20,851 nucleotides of DNA. It comes from Flavobacteriales bacterium (GTDB lineage Bacteria; Bacteroidota; Bacteroidia; Flavobacteriales_D; Crocinitomicaceae). Below are positions 1 through 6,770 of the stretch, one piece after another. The stretch spans positions 1 through 20,851 of the forward strand of contig CANHQC010000001.1 in the NCBI GenBank assembly GCA_947462695.1, read 5' to 3'. The notes beneath the pieces are model-generated. The model saw only the letters and a program-made list of their open reading frames with translations, was not told the origin of the DNA and searched no databases. The position numbers were made by a program, and so were the translations under genes. Numbering within the stretch: position 1 is the stretch's first letter; each line of letters begins with the position of its first letter.

Positions 1-926
1 CCAATATGAAGGCCTAATTCAGAATTTCGAATGGAATTATTTCGTCGCGTGTCTTTGAACCAAAAATTGTAATTAATTCCAACTTGAAGATTGGTTGGTA
101 TCCTCAACTGACCACGCACATTTTCGCTCTTAAACAACGTGTCATAATCCACCGGATTCCCAGCCACGCCATAGAATAAATATTCATTTTTTAGCACGTT
201 GAGTTCTTGCCCCGGTTCGATTACAACAGAAGTTTTTAGTTGGTGATTTGATTTAAATAAGTGCTCAAAATGAGCGCCTAACTCGTAATGAAATGACTTG
301 AAGCGAATAGCATTCCAATCAATTCCACCATCAATGGAGTTCGCATCAATCAACAGGCTTCTTCTTTCGTTAGTTATCGTTCCGAACAAATAACTAAAAT
401 TACCACCGAAACTCAATACGGTGTTCTTTCTATTGATCACATTTGCACTAAGGCCAAGAAATACTTTATTAACTGAGCCATTTCCCAGGTAGGTATACTC
501 AATCGAATCTGAGCCGAGTAAGAATTTCTCAGTGATTTCATAACCTCTTTTTGAGAAGGGTTTTAGCCCAAACGCAAGCCCATATCTTTTCTTAAGGGTA
601 AAAGCCATTGCGAAGTGATCAAGCGTTGCGATTGAATTTATAGTAGATAATTGCCCATTCGTATAAAACGATGTGTGGTTATTGATTCCTGTTGAAAAAA
701 GAGGGATTCCATCAGCTAGTCGACTGTAGCTGCTTGGGTTGGCGGTATTTGCATAAGTGGAATCGAAGTAAGATATGTTGTTCATCCCTAAACCAATTGC
801 CCCTGGATTTTCACTGCCGTGTGATTCTCCGAATCCGTATGAACTGTAAGGTGAAGAGGTTGTCAATTGCGCATGTGTCAAACCTGACAACAGGAGTACG
901 AGAAAAGTAAGAATGTTAATGCGCAT
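1..926 (-). CDS. Outer-membrane beta-barrel protein (porin-like), partial, runs off left edge
   Basis: An open frame begins with ATG at 926 on the minus strand and stays open for about 308 codons to the window edge, so the C-terminus is missing. The protein starts with a signal peptide (MRINILTFLVLLLSGLTHAQ, cleavage probably before Gln20). The mature part begins with a TSSPYSSYGFGE motif, typical of Bacteroidota porin-like proteins encoded beside coaX. The rest alternates polar and aromatic residues in short strands with Asn/Gly turns, as in a beta-barrel. No catalytic motif is visible. The start overlaps the last 11 nt of coaX, so the two genes are almost certainly co-transcribed and translationally coupled. 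The likely role is a passive or substrate-specific outer-membrane channel; the substrate is unknown. Related genomes often continue with TPR and LptC-type envelope genes, which cannot be checked here. Confidence 0.8.
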   Translation of the reverse strand, partial: MRINILTFLVLLLSGLTHAQLTTSSPYSSYGFGESHGSENPGAIGLGMNNISYFDSTYANTANPSSYSRLADGIPLFSTGINNHTSFYTNGQLSTINSIATLDHFAMAFTLKKRYGLAFGLKPFSKRGYEITEKFLLGSDSIEYTYLGNGSVNKVFLGLSANVINRKNTVLSFGGNFSYLFGTITNERRSLLIDANSIDGGIDWNAIRFKSFHYELGAHFEHLFKSNHQLKTSVVIEPGQELNVLKNEYLFYGVAGNPVDYDTLFKSENVRGQLRIPTNLQVGINYNFWFKDTRRNNSIRNSELGLHI

Positions 927-1653
927 GGAATGAATAAATTGCATAAATACCTTTTAAGGTAAGATTTTCGTCCACAAAGATGACATTTTTTCGGTCGAAA
1001 TCAAAGTAGCTATGATCTCCACCGGTCACAAAAATCGTTAAGTCGGGATATTGAGTCAGATAAGATTCGATCATTCCATTTATTTCGTGTTGTATTCCAT
1101 TTTGAACGCCGGATAGAATCGACTCCGCAGTTGAATTTCCGATTAACGAAATTGGTTCATGAGTTGCATTCAGTAATGGCAGACGACCGGTATCCTGGTG
1201 CAAACTGTTAAACCGAAGTCGTAAACCCGGTGCTATTGACCCCCCGTGATATACATTCTTTTCATCAATGAAGTCAAATTTTATGCATGTGCCTATATCA
1301 ATGACTAGTTTGGGTTCTCCTGAAAATTTTCCACTTACTGCTGCTGCATTACTTAGTCGATCCATTCCTACCGTTTTCGGAGAGGCATAGTTGTTGGTAA
1401 ATGGCATGGGTGTTTCCTGGTCAATAAATAGAGCCTGGGTAAAAAGATCTTTCAAGAATACATGATGCGCTTCGTGGATGACTGAGGAGATAATTACAGG
1501 TAGATGCAGATTAGAGTCGGTATTACTATACCATTGGTGAAGGTCATTCAGCGGCATCCGGAATACCTCATTCAGATTCCCATTGATAAATACACCAATT
1601 TTTACAGAAGTATTGCCTGCATCAATGGCTATAAGCGACAGTGGATTGTCCAT
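916..1653 (-). CDS. coaX: Type III pantothenate kinase
   Basis: This enzyme phosphorylates pantothenate, the first step of coenzyme A synthesis, in the cytoplasm. The 245-residue length is normal for CoaX. Visible motifs are the phosphate-binding loop DAGNTSVKIG (11-20), TVGMDR (94-99) with its Gly and Asp-Arg, DIGTCIKFD (119-127) with the second acidic residue, GGSIAPG (137-143), and TGGD (210-213). I chose ATG 1653 rather than the upstream in-frame ATG at 1743 for two reasons. The N-terminus then begins directly before the first kinase strand, and a Bacteroidota promoter element (1658-1665) lies just upstream. The longer form would add 30 non-homologous residues and run across the promoter of the neighbouring tRNA gene. 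The Cys at 122 and Lys at 125 replace the more usual Ala and Thr in the second motif, which is a modest variation. The outer-membrane protein gene overlaps its 3' end. Confidence 0.93.
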   Translation of the reverse strand: MDNPLSLIAIDAGNTSVKIGVFINGNLNEVFRMPLNDLHQWYSNTDSNLHLPVIISSVIHEAHHVFLKDLFTQALFIDQETPMPFTNNYASPKTVGMDRLSNAAAVSGKFSGEPKLVIDIGTCIKFDFIDEKNVYHGGSIAPGLRLRFNSLHQDTGRLPLLNATHEPISLIGNSTAESILSGVQNGIQHEINGMIESYLTQYPDLTIFVTGGDHSYFDFDRKNVIFVDENLTLKGIYAIYSFHAH

Positions 1654-1657
1654 GAAA

Positions 1658-1665
1658 CAAAGATA
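1658..1665 (-). promoter_or_regulatory. Bacteroidota -7 promoter element of coaX
   Basis: On the minus strand the octamer TATCTTTG matches the Bacteroidota -7 consensus TAnnTTTG exactly. Only 4 nt separate it from the coaX ATG at 1653, so transcription would start at or next to the start codon and give a leaderless or nearly leaderless mRNA. No clear TTG -33 box lies at the usual distance; the region there is T-rich. Confidence 0.6.
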
Positions 1666-1700
1666 CATTAACAAAATCAAAAAAAATGATTCGTTAGTTA

Positions 1701-1729
1701 TTGTGAAATGATTAATCTTCTTATCTTTG
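1701..1729 (+). promoter_or_regulatory. Bacteroidota promoter of tRNA-Phe
   Basis: A TTG -33 box at 1701-1703 is followed after 18 nt by TATCTTTG (1722-1729), a perfect TAnnTTTG -7 element. It points toward the tRNA, whose 5' end lies 28 nt further on. It is divergent from the coaX promoter, and the two -7 elements are about 60 nt apart. Confidence 0.75.
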
Positions 1730-1757
1730 CCGCCACTTATCACGGTAAGTTTAGGTT

Positions 1758-1830
1758 GGTGATGTAGCTCAGTCGGTAGAGCAAAGGACTGAAAATCCTT
1801 GTGTCGGCGGTTCGATTCCGTCCATCACCA
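1758..1830 (+). tRNA. tRNA-Phe (anticodon GAA)
   Basis: A complete 73-nt cloverleaf can be drawn. The acceptor stem GGTGATG (1758-1764) pairs perfectly with CATCACC (1823-1829), and the discriminator is A1830. The D-arm contains AGCTCAGTCGGTAGAGC. The anticodon stem AAGGA/TCCTT (1784-1788/1796-1800) encloses the loop CTGAAAA, with GAA at 1791-1793, which reads Phe codons. The T-arm GGCGG/CCGTC contains one G-U pair and the loop TTCGATT. The 3' CCA is not encoded (the genome reads ACA after the stem), so it must be added by tRNA nucleotidyltransferase. The gene is monocistronic with its own promoter and terminator. Confidence 0.97.
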
Positions 1831-1836
1831 CAGACG

Positions 1837-1867
1837 AAAAAAGGGAAGCATTTGCTTCCCTTTTTTT
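1837..1867. terminator. Bidirectional intrinsic terminator
   Basis: The stem GGGAAGC (1843-1849) / GCTTCCC (1854-1860) has a 4-nt ATTT loop. It is extended by A6 on the left and a T7 run on the right. It works for the tRNA on the plus strand and, because of the A tract, also for the lipoprotein gene ending at 1887 on the minus strand. Confidence 0.88.
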
Positions 1868-1886
1868 ATTTTATATTGTTGGTGAA

Positions 1887-2579
1887 TTACTCAAGCGATT
1901 CATCCCTGTTTTCCATCCACATTTTTTTAGCAAATTCCTTTACGGCAGGATTTGCGGCCTTAAATGCCTCATCAAATTTGTACTCACCTCCCATTGGTTC
2001 GTCAAACGCATCAATTCGCATGCTTCCGCGCATTGCGTGTTTTTGAGCTCCCTCATACATGATTAACTTGAGCGCACACGGACTTACATCGCTTCTGCAT
2101 GCGGTTTTATACATCGTCCATACCTCAGCAATTCCATTGTCATTTTCATCAGAAATTTGAATAGCATTATTGATGAATTCAGCAGTTAAATCAAATTCGC
2201 AGTCATTCACAAATTCTTTGATCTTCCAGGTTTCTTTGTAGCTGTTTGTCAACGTATCCAATAGGTAATGATGTGCATAGAGGTGAGTGGATTCGTACGT
2301 AAATTCATATTCCCTGTCTTCTCTTGTTGACGAGATAAATGAGAGGGTAATAATGTGTTTGCCCTCAGCGTCATCCCATGCTCCGGCGTAAACTAACGTA
2401 CCTTTGGGTATGGCTGTGCTTGGTAATTTTCTTTTTTCCAGAGAAGACAACTCAGAAACAGAAACTTTTTCTATTACTTGATCCTGTTTTACTTCGACTT
2501 TTTCTTCCTCTTTTGGTGCGCTTTCCCCGCACGATTGGAGGCTAAATAGGAGTAACCCAATAACATATAACTTTTTCAT
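1887..2579 (-). CDS. Lipoprotein of unknown function
   Basis: This 230-residue protein begins with a clear type II signal peptide ending in LQSC, with the lipidated Cys at position 17. It therefore sits in the periplasm or on a membrane surface. After the Cys comes an acidic/lysine-rich linker (GESAPKEEEKVEVKQ) followed by a globular region of about 180 residues that I do not recognise. Two further Cys pairs (around NDCEFD and KTACRSDVSPCALK) could form disulfides after export. The protein ends with an Asp/Glu-rich tail. It is convergent with the tRNA unit and shares its terminator. Upstream on the minus strand I see only a weak promoter candidate (TAAATTTA at 2599-2606). No motif suggests an enzyme. 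Confidence 0.75.
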   Translation of the reverse strand: MKKLYVIGLLLFSLQSCGESAPKEEEKVEVKQDQVIEKVSVSELSSLEKRKLPSTAIPKGTLVYAGAWDDAEGKHIITLSFISSTREDREYEFTYESTHLYAHHYLLDTLTNSYKETWKIKEFVNDCEFDLTAEFINNAIQISDENDNGIAEVWTMYKTACRSDVSPCALKLIMYEGAQKHAMRGSMRIDAFDEPMGGEYKFDEAFKAANPAVKEFAKKMWMENRDESLE

Positions 2580-2692
2580 AAATAGAGGTTTTAATGGTTA
2601 AATTTAGAAAAGATTTTGTGAAGGAATCTTCTCGGAAGAAAATAATATTAAACTCCATGAGTTAGCTAAACTTGAATAACGAAACAAACTAT

Positions 2693-2724
2693 TTGCTCAG
2701 TTCATTTTACTTTGGTTAACTTCG
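2693..2724 (+). promoter_or_regulatory. Candidate promoter of the glycosyltransferase gene
   Basis: TTG (2693-2695), a 21-nt spacer and TAACTTCG (2717-2724, one mismatch to TAnnTTTG) precede the ATG at 2740 by 15 nt. The spacing fits a Bacteroidota promoter, but the -7 box is imperfect. Confidence 0.4.
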
Positions 2725-2739
2725 ACTTGTTTTTCTCAA

Positions 2740-3858
2740 ATGCCAGTAAATAATTCACAATTGCTTGCCTATTTGTCCGGCTCAATGAGTTGGGGAGGTC
2801 TAGAAATGAACCAAGTTAAGAATGCCTATTGGATGCATCAACGCGGACATGAAGTGGTGCTTATTGGGCTAAAGGATTCTCCGTTTTTGAAAGCTGCAAT
2901 GGCGTATGGTTTAACTGTTGTTTCTCTTGAACGACACCGGAAGTATTACGATTTCAGGAAGGCATACCAACTTGCAAAAATCCTCGCGTCAATTGAAGTG
3001 ACACACCTTATTTTACGCGACAATCGTGATTTGAGTACAGCCGTTATGGCCAAACGTTTTTCGAAGCACAAGATTCATTTATCCTATTTCATGGAGATGC
3101 AGCTCGGCGTAAAAAAGAAATCACTGTTTCATACCTTACGTTACCGAAACATAGACTTGTGGTCTTGTCCGCTTGAATGGCTAAAGACGCAAGTGTTGAC
3201 GATGACCAATATGCCAAAAGATCGTATAGTTGTTGTTCATTCGGGAGTTGAATTGTCGCGATTTTCTCATCTTCCAGATAAAAGTAAGGCACGGCAGTTA
3301 TTGGATTTACCAAGTGAATTACCGATTGTTGGTTTGATCGGTCGATTTGATCCACACAAAGGTCAACTTTTACTAATAGAAGCGCTAAAGTTGCTGCAAT
3401 CAACATCCGTTCAGTTGTGTCTCTTGGGCGAACCTACCCGTGAAGAAGGAAATGATTACGAAATTCAGATGTATGATTCTATTTCACGCCTGGGCTTGGC
3501 TGATCGTGTTCATATTCGCCCATTTAGAGAAGATATTGAAACGTTTTACTCCGCGATGGATATCATTGTGATGGCTACGAAAGCAGAGACCGTTGGAATG
3601 GTAACAATTGAAGCGCTAGCTTCGGGTAAACCGGTAATTGCTACGAATACAGGAGGTAGTCCGGAAATACTAAAATTTGGTCAGTTTGGCCGATTGGTTA
3701 AACCGTCTGATCCTGAGGAATTATCCTTGGAAATTGAGGCTGTTATGACTGGTAAGTGCACGTTTAATTCGAATGACCTGGTTCAACGAGCGGCCGATTT
3801 TGATCATAATTCAGTTTGTGAACGTGTTGAACAGTTACTGAAATTGACAACAGCGTAG
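2740..3858 (+). CDS. GT4-family glycosyltransferase
   Basis: This 372-residue protein is a GT-B-fold, retaining glycosyltransferase of the GT4 type (capsule, LPS or glycolipid assembly). The N-terminal acceptor domain has a glycine-rich loop SMSWGGLEMN (16-24). The C-terminal nucleotide-sugar domain starts at VGLIGRFDPHKGQ (197-209), which carries the phosphate-binding Arg202 and Lys207. The donor-binding EX7E motif is E283-E291 (ETVGMVTIE), followed by ALASGKPVIATNTGGSPEI (292-310). There is no signal peptide, so it acts at the cytoplasmic face of the inner membrane. It stands alone here with no other sugar genes, so donor and acceptor cannot be deduced. Its stop is 10 nt from the stop of the convergent lipoprotein gene, and no terminator hairpin is visible between them. 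Confidence 0.88.
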   Translation: MPVNNSQLLAYLSGSMSWGGLEMNQVKNAYWMHQRGHEVVLIGLKDSPFLKAAMAYGLTVVSLERHRKYYDFRKAYQLAKILASIEVTHLILRDNRDLSTAVMAKRFSKHKIHLSYFMEMQLGVKKKSLFHTLRYRNIDLWSCPLEWLKTQVLTMTNMPKDRIVVVHSGVELSRFSHLPDKSKARQLLDLPSELPIVGLIGRFDPHKGQLLLIEALKLLQSTSVQLCLLGEPTREEGNDYEIQMYDSISRLGLADRVHIRPFREDIETFYSAMDIIVMATKAETVGMVTIEALASGKPVIATNTGGSPEILKFGQFGRLVKPSDPEELSLEIEAVMTGKCTFNSNDLVQRAADFDHNSVCERVEQLLKLTTA

Positions 3859-3868
3859 CTTAACCTAT

Positions 3869-4720
3869 TTATTTCGAGGCTTTGTCCAAGAATTCAAAAA
3901 GGTAAGAATCTTTCGCAAAGAGTTCACTGATGAGGTTATACGGAACAATTACTTCAGGCATTCCTGCGGCGTATGGACCAATCTCATATTGATTGTAACT
4001 GAATACAATTCCTTTCGATGAGATGCTGAATTCGTTCGCTAGCTCGAAATCTCCATTTCTTGGCGTAAAATTCCAATCAGCAGCCCCATTCTGTTTGATA
4101 AATTGTTTCTCTACCAGATTTTTCAATGCTTTTCCATAACCTGGTTTCAACAAATCACTTAATCCAATCATGTTTCCAGTTTCCAGATTGAAATTCAAGA
4201 TGTCCAATAACATAGAAGGATGGGCAGCACCATAAAAGTATGAATCTGTAGAGATGCTAACAACAACGTGTTTTGGTCCGCGTTCTAAAAGCTGACAAGT
4301 GATAGATTCAGTGTAGGCTTCTCCCTTTTCTTCAAGCGATTCAACTTCTTTTAACCAGTCACTTATTTTCACTGCTTTTTTATCGTTACCAATTGCAGCG
4401 CGGACAATTGCATCATTGATTCGTTTCTCAATTGTTTTGTCTTCTAAGGTAATTTGACCGATTTCAATTTCACGGGAGGAACAAAAGTCAGTGAAGTCAT
4501 CATCATCTTTATACGGATCGAAGCAGGCTTCTTTTTTTTGTTTTTTTGTTTTCCATGAGTAGGTGATTGGTTTCGGTTTTACCTCCTCGTCAATTTCAGC
4601 TACAGTGGAATCAGTCGAATTGACTTTCGCGTTAATTTTTTCAGCTGTATTCGAAGACGTACACTGAATAACTAACATCGAAAGAGTCAGGAAAAACGAA
4701 TAAAAAATGAAGTGTTTCAT
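3869..4720 (-). CDS. RsiV-like DUF3298 lipoprotein
   Basis: This 283-residue protein has a type II signal peptide ending in VIQC (Cys20), so it is lipid-anchored outside the cytoplasm. A Lys/Thr/Ser/Glu linker follows to about residue 50. The rest matches the DUF4163/DUF3298 architecture known from RsiV: the signature YFYGAAHPS (161-169), then DILNFNLETGNMIGLSDL (173-190), and a C-terminal DUF3298 segment with SYNQYEIGPYAAGMPEVIVP (241-260). In Bacillus, RsiV binds lysozyme and inhibits SigV, but it has a cytoplasmic anti-sigma region that this lipoprotein lacks. It lies downstream of a sigma-factor gene on the same strand, with an intrinsic terminator between them. TAGATTCG (4743-4750, minus) may be its own -7 box. 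Function is inferred only from the fold: ligand binding at the envelope is plausible. Confidence 0.78.
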   Translation of the reverse strand: MKHFIFYSFFLTLSMLVIQCTSSNTAEKINAKVNSTDSTVAEIDEEVKPKPITYSWKTKKQKKEACFDPYKDDDDFTDFCSSREIEIGQITLEDKTIEKRINDAIVRAAIGNDKKAVKISDWLKEVESLEEKGEAYTESITCQLLERGPKHVVVSISTDSYFYGAAHPSMLLDILNFNLETGNMIGLSDLLKPGYGKALKNLVEKQFIKQNGAADWNFTPRNGDFELANEFSISSKGIVFSYNQYEIGPYAAGMPEVIVPYNLISELFAKDSYLFEFLDKASK

Positions 4721-4754
4721 GAATTAGAATAAATTTTTCAGTCGAATCTACAAC

Positions 4755-4779
4755 AAAAAAACCGACTTTCGTCGGCTTT
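4755..4779 (-). terminator. Intrinsic terminator of the sigma-factor gene
   Basis: On the minus strand the stem CCGAC/GTCGG closes a GAAA tetraloop (4762-4775). An AAAG extension can pair loosely, and a T7 run follows (4755-4761). It begins 2 nt after the sigma-factor stop codon and ends 35 nt before the downstream lipoprotein start. Confidence 0.85.
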
Positions 4780-4781
4780 CG

Positions 4782-5276
4782 TTAGGCTGCTTTCTCGCAC
4801 AATAATTTTAAGCGATCTTTTGCGCGTTGCAAGTACACGTTGATTTGTTTCTCTGGAATGTCCATTAATTGAGACATTTCTTTTCCAGAAAGATTAAATA
4901 AGAAGCGATAGGTGATCAAAACGCGATCACGTTCAGAGAGATGTGTCATCGCTTTTCGTACCGTGCGTAACCTGCTACGATCTATGGATTTGTCGATTTC
5001 TGTATGTTCTTCTAGTTGTAGTCCCTGAAGTGGAATACAGTCCATTTTATTTAGTTTTCGAATGGCATCAAAACAGTGGTTTTGGGTTAATCGATACAGC
5101 CATGATTTGAAGTTGCCCTTACTAGGATCATAGTAGTTTACTTTCTCAATGGCTTTGATAATTGCGTCTTGAGCAAGGTCTTCAGCTAGATGTTTATACC
5201 GTTGAGGTAAAGAACGTTGAGCAATAATTCGAAAATAGTCCATCTGCTCAGAGATGAGTTGCACATTTGATTTCAT
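4782..5276 (-). CDS. RNA polymerase sigma factor, sigma-70 family (ECF-type)
   Basis: The 164-residue length is typical of two-domain ECF sigma factors. Region 2 spans about residues 10-75 and contains AEDLAQDAIIKAI (31-43) and FKSWLYRLTQNHCFDAIRK (56-74), the core-binding and -10 recognition helices. A variable acidic linker follows (80-100). Region 4 (about 105-158) contains LSERDRVLITYRFLFNLSGKE and the helix-turn-helix IPEKQINVYLQRAKDRL, which would recognise the -35 element. There is no membrane segment or C-terminal extension. No classic anti-sigma gene is adjacent; the downstream DUF3298 lipoprotein is the only candidate partner. A perfect palindrome (5329-5338) lies upstream and could be an operator. 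Which promoters it serves is unknown. Confidence 0.88.
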   Translation of the reverse strand: MKSNVQLISEQMDYFRIIAQRSLPQRYKHLAEDLAQDAIIKAIEKVNYYDPSKGNFKSWLYRLTQNHCFDAIRKLNKMDCIPLQGLQLEEHTEIDKSIDRSRLRTVRKAMTHLSERDRVLITYRFLFNLSGKEMSQLMDIPEKQINVYLQRAKDRLKLLCEKAA

Positions 5277-5328
5277 AGCTTGGGGATTTAACAGTTCTAA
5301 GTCCCTTTAACGTAGAAAAGAAAATTTT

Positions 5329-5338
5329 GTTGTACAAC
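5329..5338. promoter_or_regulatory. Palindrome upstream of the sigma-factor gene
   Basis: GTTGTACAAC is a perfect 10-bp palindrome about 55 nt upstream of the sigma-factor start, in the 225-nt gap 5277-5501. The rest of that gap is AT-rich and shows no gene or clear -7 box. Operator function is only a guess. Confidence 0.25.
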
Positions 5339-5501
5339 GATCATATTTTTTTTTGAGCGGTTGTAAAATGTTCAGCTTTGACGACCCTGTTTAGTTTTCA
5401 CTGTATATTACATTCAGTTGAACGTTGTCTATTGAAATTACATACCAATATAGACTGTAACACTTAATTATAATAACGTGAAAAGGCAATGCCAATATTA
5501 T

Positions 5502-6185
5502 TTAGCCATTCAGAGCTTGAAGTTGTTTCGTAGTTTTTAGTTTTAACTTTCGCAGTATATTTCTTCGATGTGTATCGATAGTTGATTTGCTCAAGAACAA
5601 TCGAGTAGCAATTTCGTTGCTCGAAAATCCTTGCAATAAATAATTGACAATTTCTATTTCCCTGGGTGAAAGAAGTCTTACGATATGTAATGAGAGTCTT
5701 TGATAACCCAATTCAACACCGTCGGATTTTAAAGAAGAAAAATCAGCTGTATCCAACATGTTAAGGTTAGTCCACCTTCCAATTTTGTACTTTTTTCTTA
5801 GTTCAAGATCCAAATTGTCATCATCTAGAAATTCCTGTAAGATAAGCGTATATCCTGCTTCCAAGGAAGAGTTGAATTGAAGCAGTTTCTTTTTTTCAAA
5901 ATCTTCAGGTAATGGTTTGTTTACCATGACTTTTTCTTTGAATAAGTCATAGTTAATGGGTAGTTCATACTCGCCAAAAACGCTAAAAAATGAAGAGTCA
6001 ATCCATTCAAACCTACATTCGTTGACGTTGTATATAAAATAAAAGTATTCGGCTGATGAGAACTTACTTTTCACGGTATTAACGAATTTATTTTCAATGG
6101 AACGAAATAAATCGTGCTCATTCGGATTGGTGATAGTGCTACTAACCAACGAATTAATCAGTTTATCTAGACTGGGGATAGACAT
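5502..6185 (-). CDS. LuxR-type transcriptional regulator with N-terminal PAS-like domain
   Basis: The C-terminal third (about 171-222) is a LuxR/FixJ helix-turn-helix: LLSPREIEIVNYLLQGFSSN, EIATRLFLSKSTIDTHRRN, ILRKLKLKTTKQL. The conserved Glu176, Gly186 and Thr/His contact residues are all present. Residues about 40-110 (YFYFIYNVNECRFEWIDSSF onward) look like the first half of a PAS sensor domain. No receiver domain or phospho-acceptor Asp is evident. Such orphan PAS-LuxR proteins are common in Flavobacteriales, and the ligand cannot be predicted. The gene is divergent from the three-gene unit at 6397-8286, and the 211-nt shared intergenic region carries two inverted repeats. It is therefore a reasonable candidate regulator of that unit or of itself. 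No terminator was seen after its stop. Confidence 0.82.
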   Translation of the reverse strand: MSIPSLDKLINSLVSSTITNPNEHDLFRSIENKFVNTVKSKFSSAEYFYFIYNVNECRFEWIDSSFFSVFGEYELPINYDLFKEKVMVNKPLPEDFEKKKLLQFNSSLEAGYTLILQEFLDDDNLDLELRKKYKIGRWTNLNMLDTADFSSLKSDGVELGYQRLSLHIVRLLSPREIEIVNYLLQGFSSNEIATRLFLSKSTIDTHRRNILRKLKLKTTKQLQALNG

Positions 6186-6253
6186 ATCGTAATAGAGTGA
6201 AGATGATTAACATTGAAATGTACGACAAACATTTGATGAAAAGCACTTAAACC

Positions 6254-6287
6254 CTTTAAAATACTCATTAATAGGTATTTTTTAAAG
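6254..6287. promoter_or_regulatory. Imperfect inverted repeat in divergent intergenic region
   Basis: CTTTAAAATAC (6254-6264) is mirrored by GTATTTTTTAAAG (6275-6287), which differs only by two extra T. The centre is a 10-nt AT-rich spacer. It lies between the LuxR-type regulator and the JmjC gene set, so it could be an operator. It is AT-rich, so chance is possible. Confidence 0.3.
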
Positions 6288-6314
6288 AATGAATTTCGGC
6301 TAATATTGCATGGT

Positions 6315-6337
6315 GTTAATCATGTTTGAGAATTAAC
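6315..6337. promoter_or_regulatory. GTTAAT-N11-ATTAAC inverted repeat
   Basis: Perfect 6-bp arms GTTAAT (6315-6320) and ATTAAC (6332-6337) have an 11-nt spacer, giving one helical turn and a half between arm centres. They lie 60-80 nt upstream of the 6397 start. This is a possible binding site for the divergent LuxR-type regulator and nothing more specific. Confidence 0.3.
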
Positions 6338-6396
6338 CAAGGCGAGACTGAAAAGCCTAAAATAGAGTAGGGAATTTTACTAAACAAATAGCTACT

Positions 6397-6765
6397 ATGA
6401 AGAAAACAGCTTGGATTACATTGCTCGTGTTTTTGGTAAGTTGGACAACCACTTTTGCTCAGAAAAAAGAAGCTGATGCTAAAACACCAACAGAAATCGC
6501 GACAATTCAAACAAACAAAATGACCACAAACTACGGATTGAATGAATCTCAAAAATCCAAGGTTTATGCAATCAATGTTCGCACAGCGAATCAGTTAGAG
6601 GCGTTGAAGAAGAACAACAAACTTAACCCGACAGCTTTGCAATCGAAGAAGGCAGAAATTGTCAACAAGCAACGTGCGGATATTTCCAGTTGTTTGAATC
6701 AATCGCAACGAACGAAGTTTGATCAAGACAATCAAAAATACGATGCAAAACAATCAAAGAATTAA
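6397..6765 (+). CDS. Small Spy/CpxP-like periplasmic protein
   Basis: This 122-residue protein has a Sec signal peptide (hydrophobic 5-18, cleavage after FA at 20-21). The mature part is basic and entirely helical in character. It contains two LTxxQ-like motifs, LNESQ (48-52) and LNQSQ (100-104). This arrangement is seen in Spy/CpxP-type periplasmic proteins and in many small Bacteroidota homologues. Spy-family members act as ATP-independent chaperones or stress sensors, but the match here rests only on this motif pattern. The stop is 5 nt before the next gene (6771), so they are co-transcribed and probably translationally coupled. One Cys (99) remains in the mature part. If the family assignment is right, it could help its neighbour, an acidic exported peptide, stay soluble; that is speculation. 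Confidence 0.7.
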   Translation: MKKTAWITLLVFLVSWTTTFAQKKEADAKTPTEIATIQTNKMTTNYGLNESQKSKVYAINVRTANQLEALKKNNKLNPTALQSKKAEIVNKQRADISSCLNQSQRTKFDQDNQKYDAKQSKN

Positions 6766-6770
6766 CCCAC

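Noticed and set aside
1654..1743. Longer coaX with a start at 1743
   Set aside because: It adds 30 residues before the first kinase strand, runs over the coaX promoter box, and overlaps the tRNA promoter; ATG 1653 fits the family N-terminus.
1801..2046. Plus-strand ORF starting inside the tRNA
   Set aside because: It overlaps the tRNA and terminator and is antisense to the lipoprotein gene.
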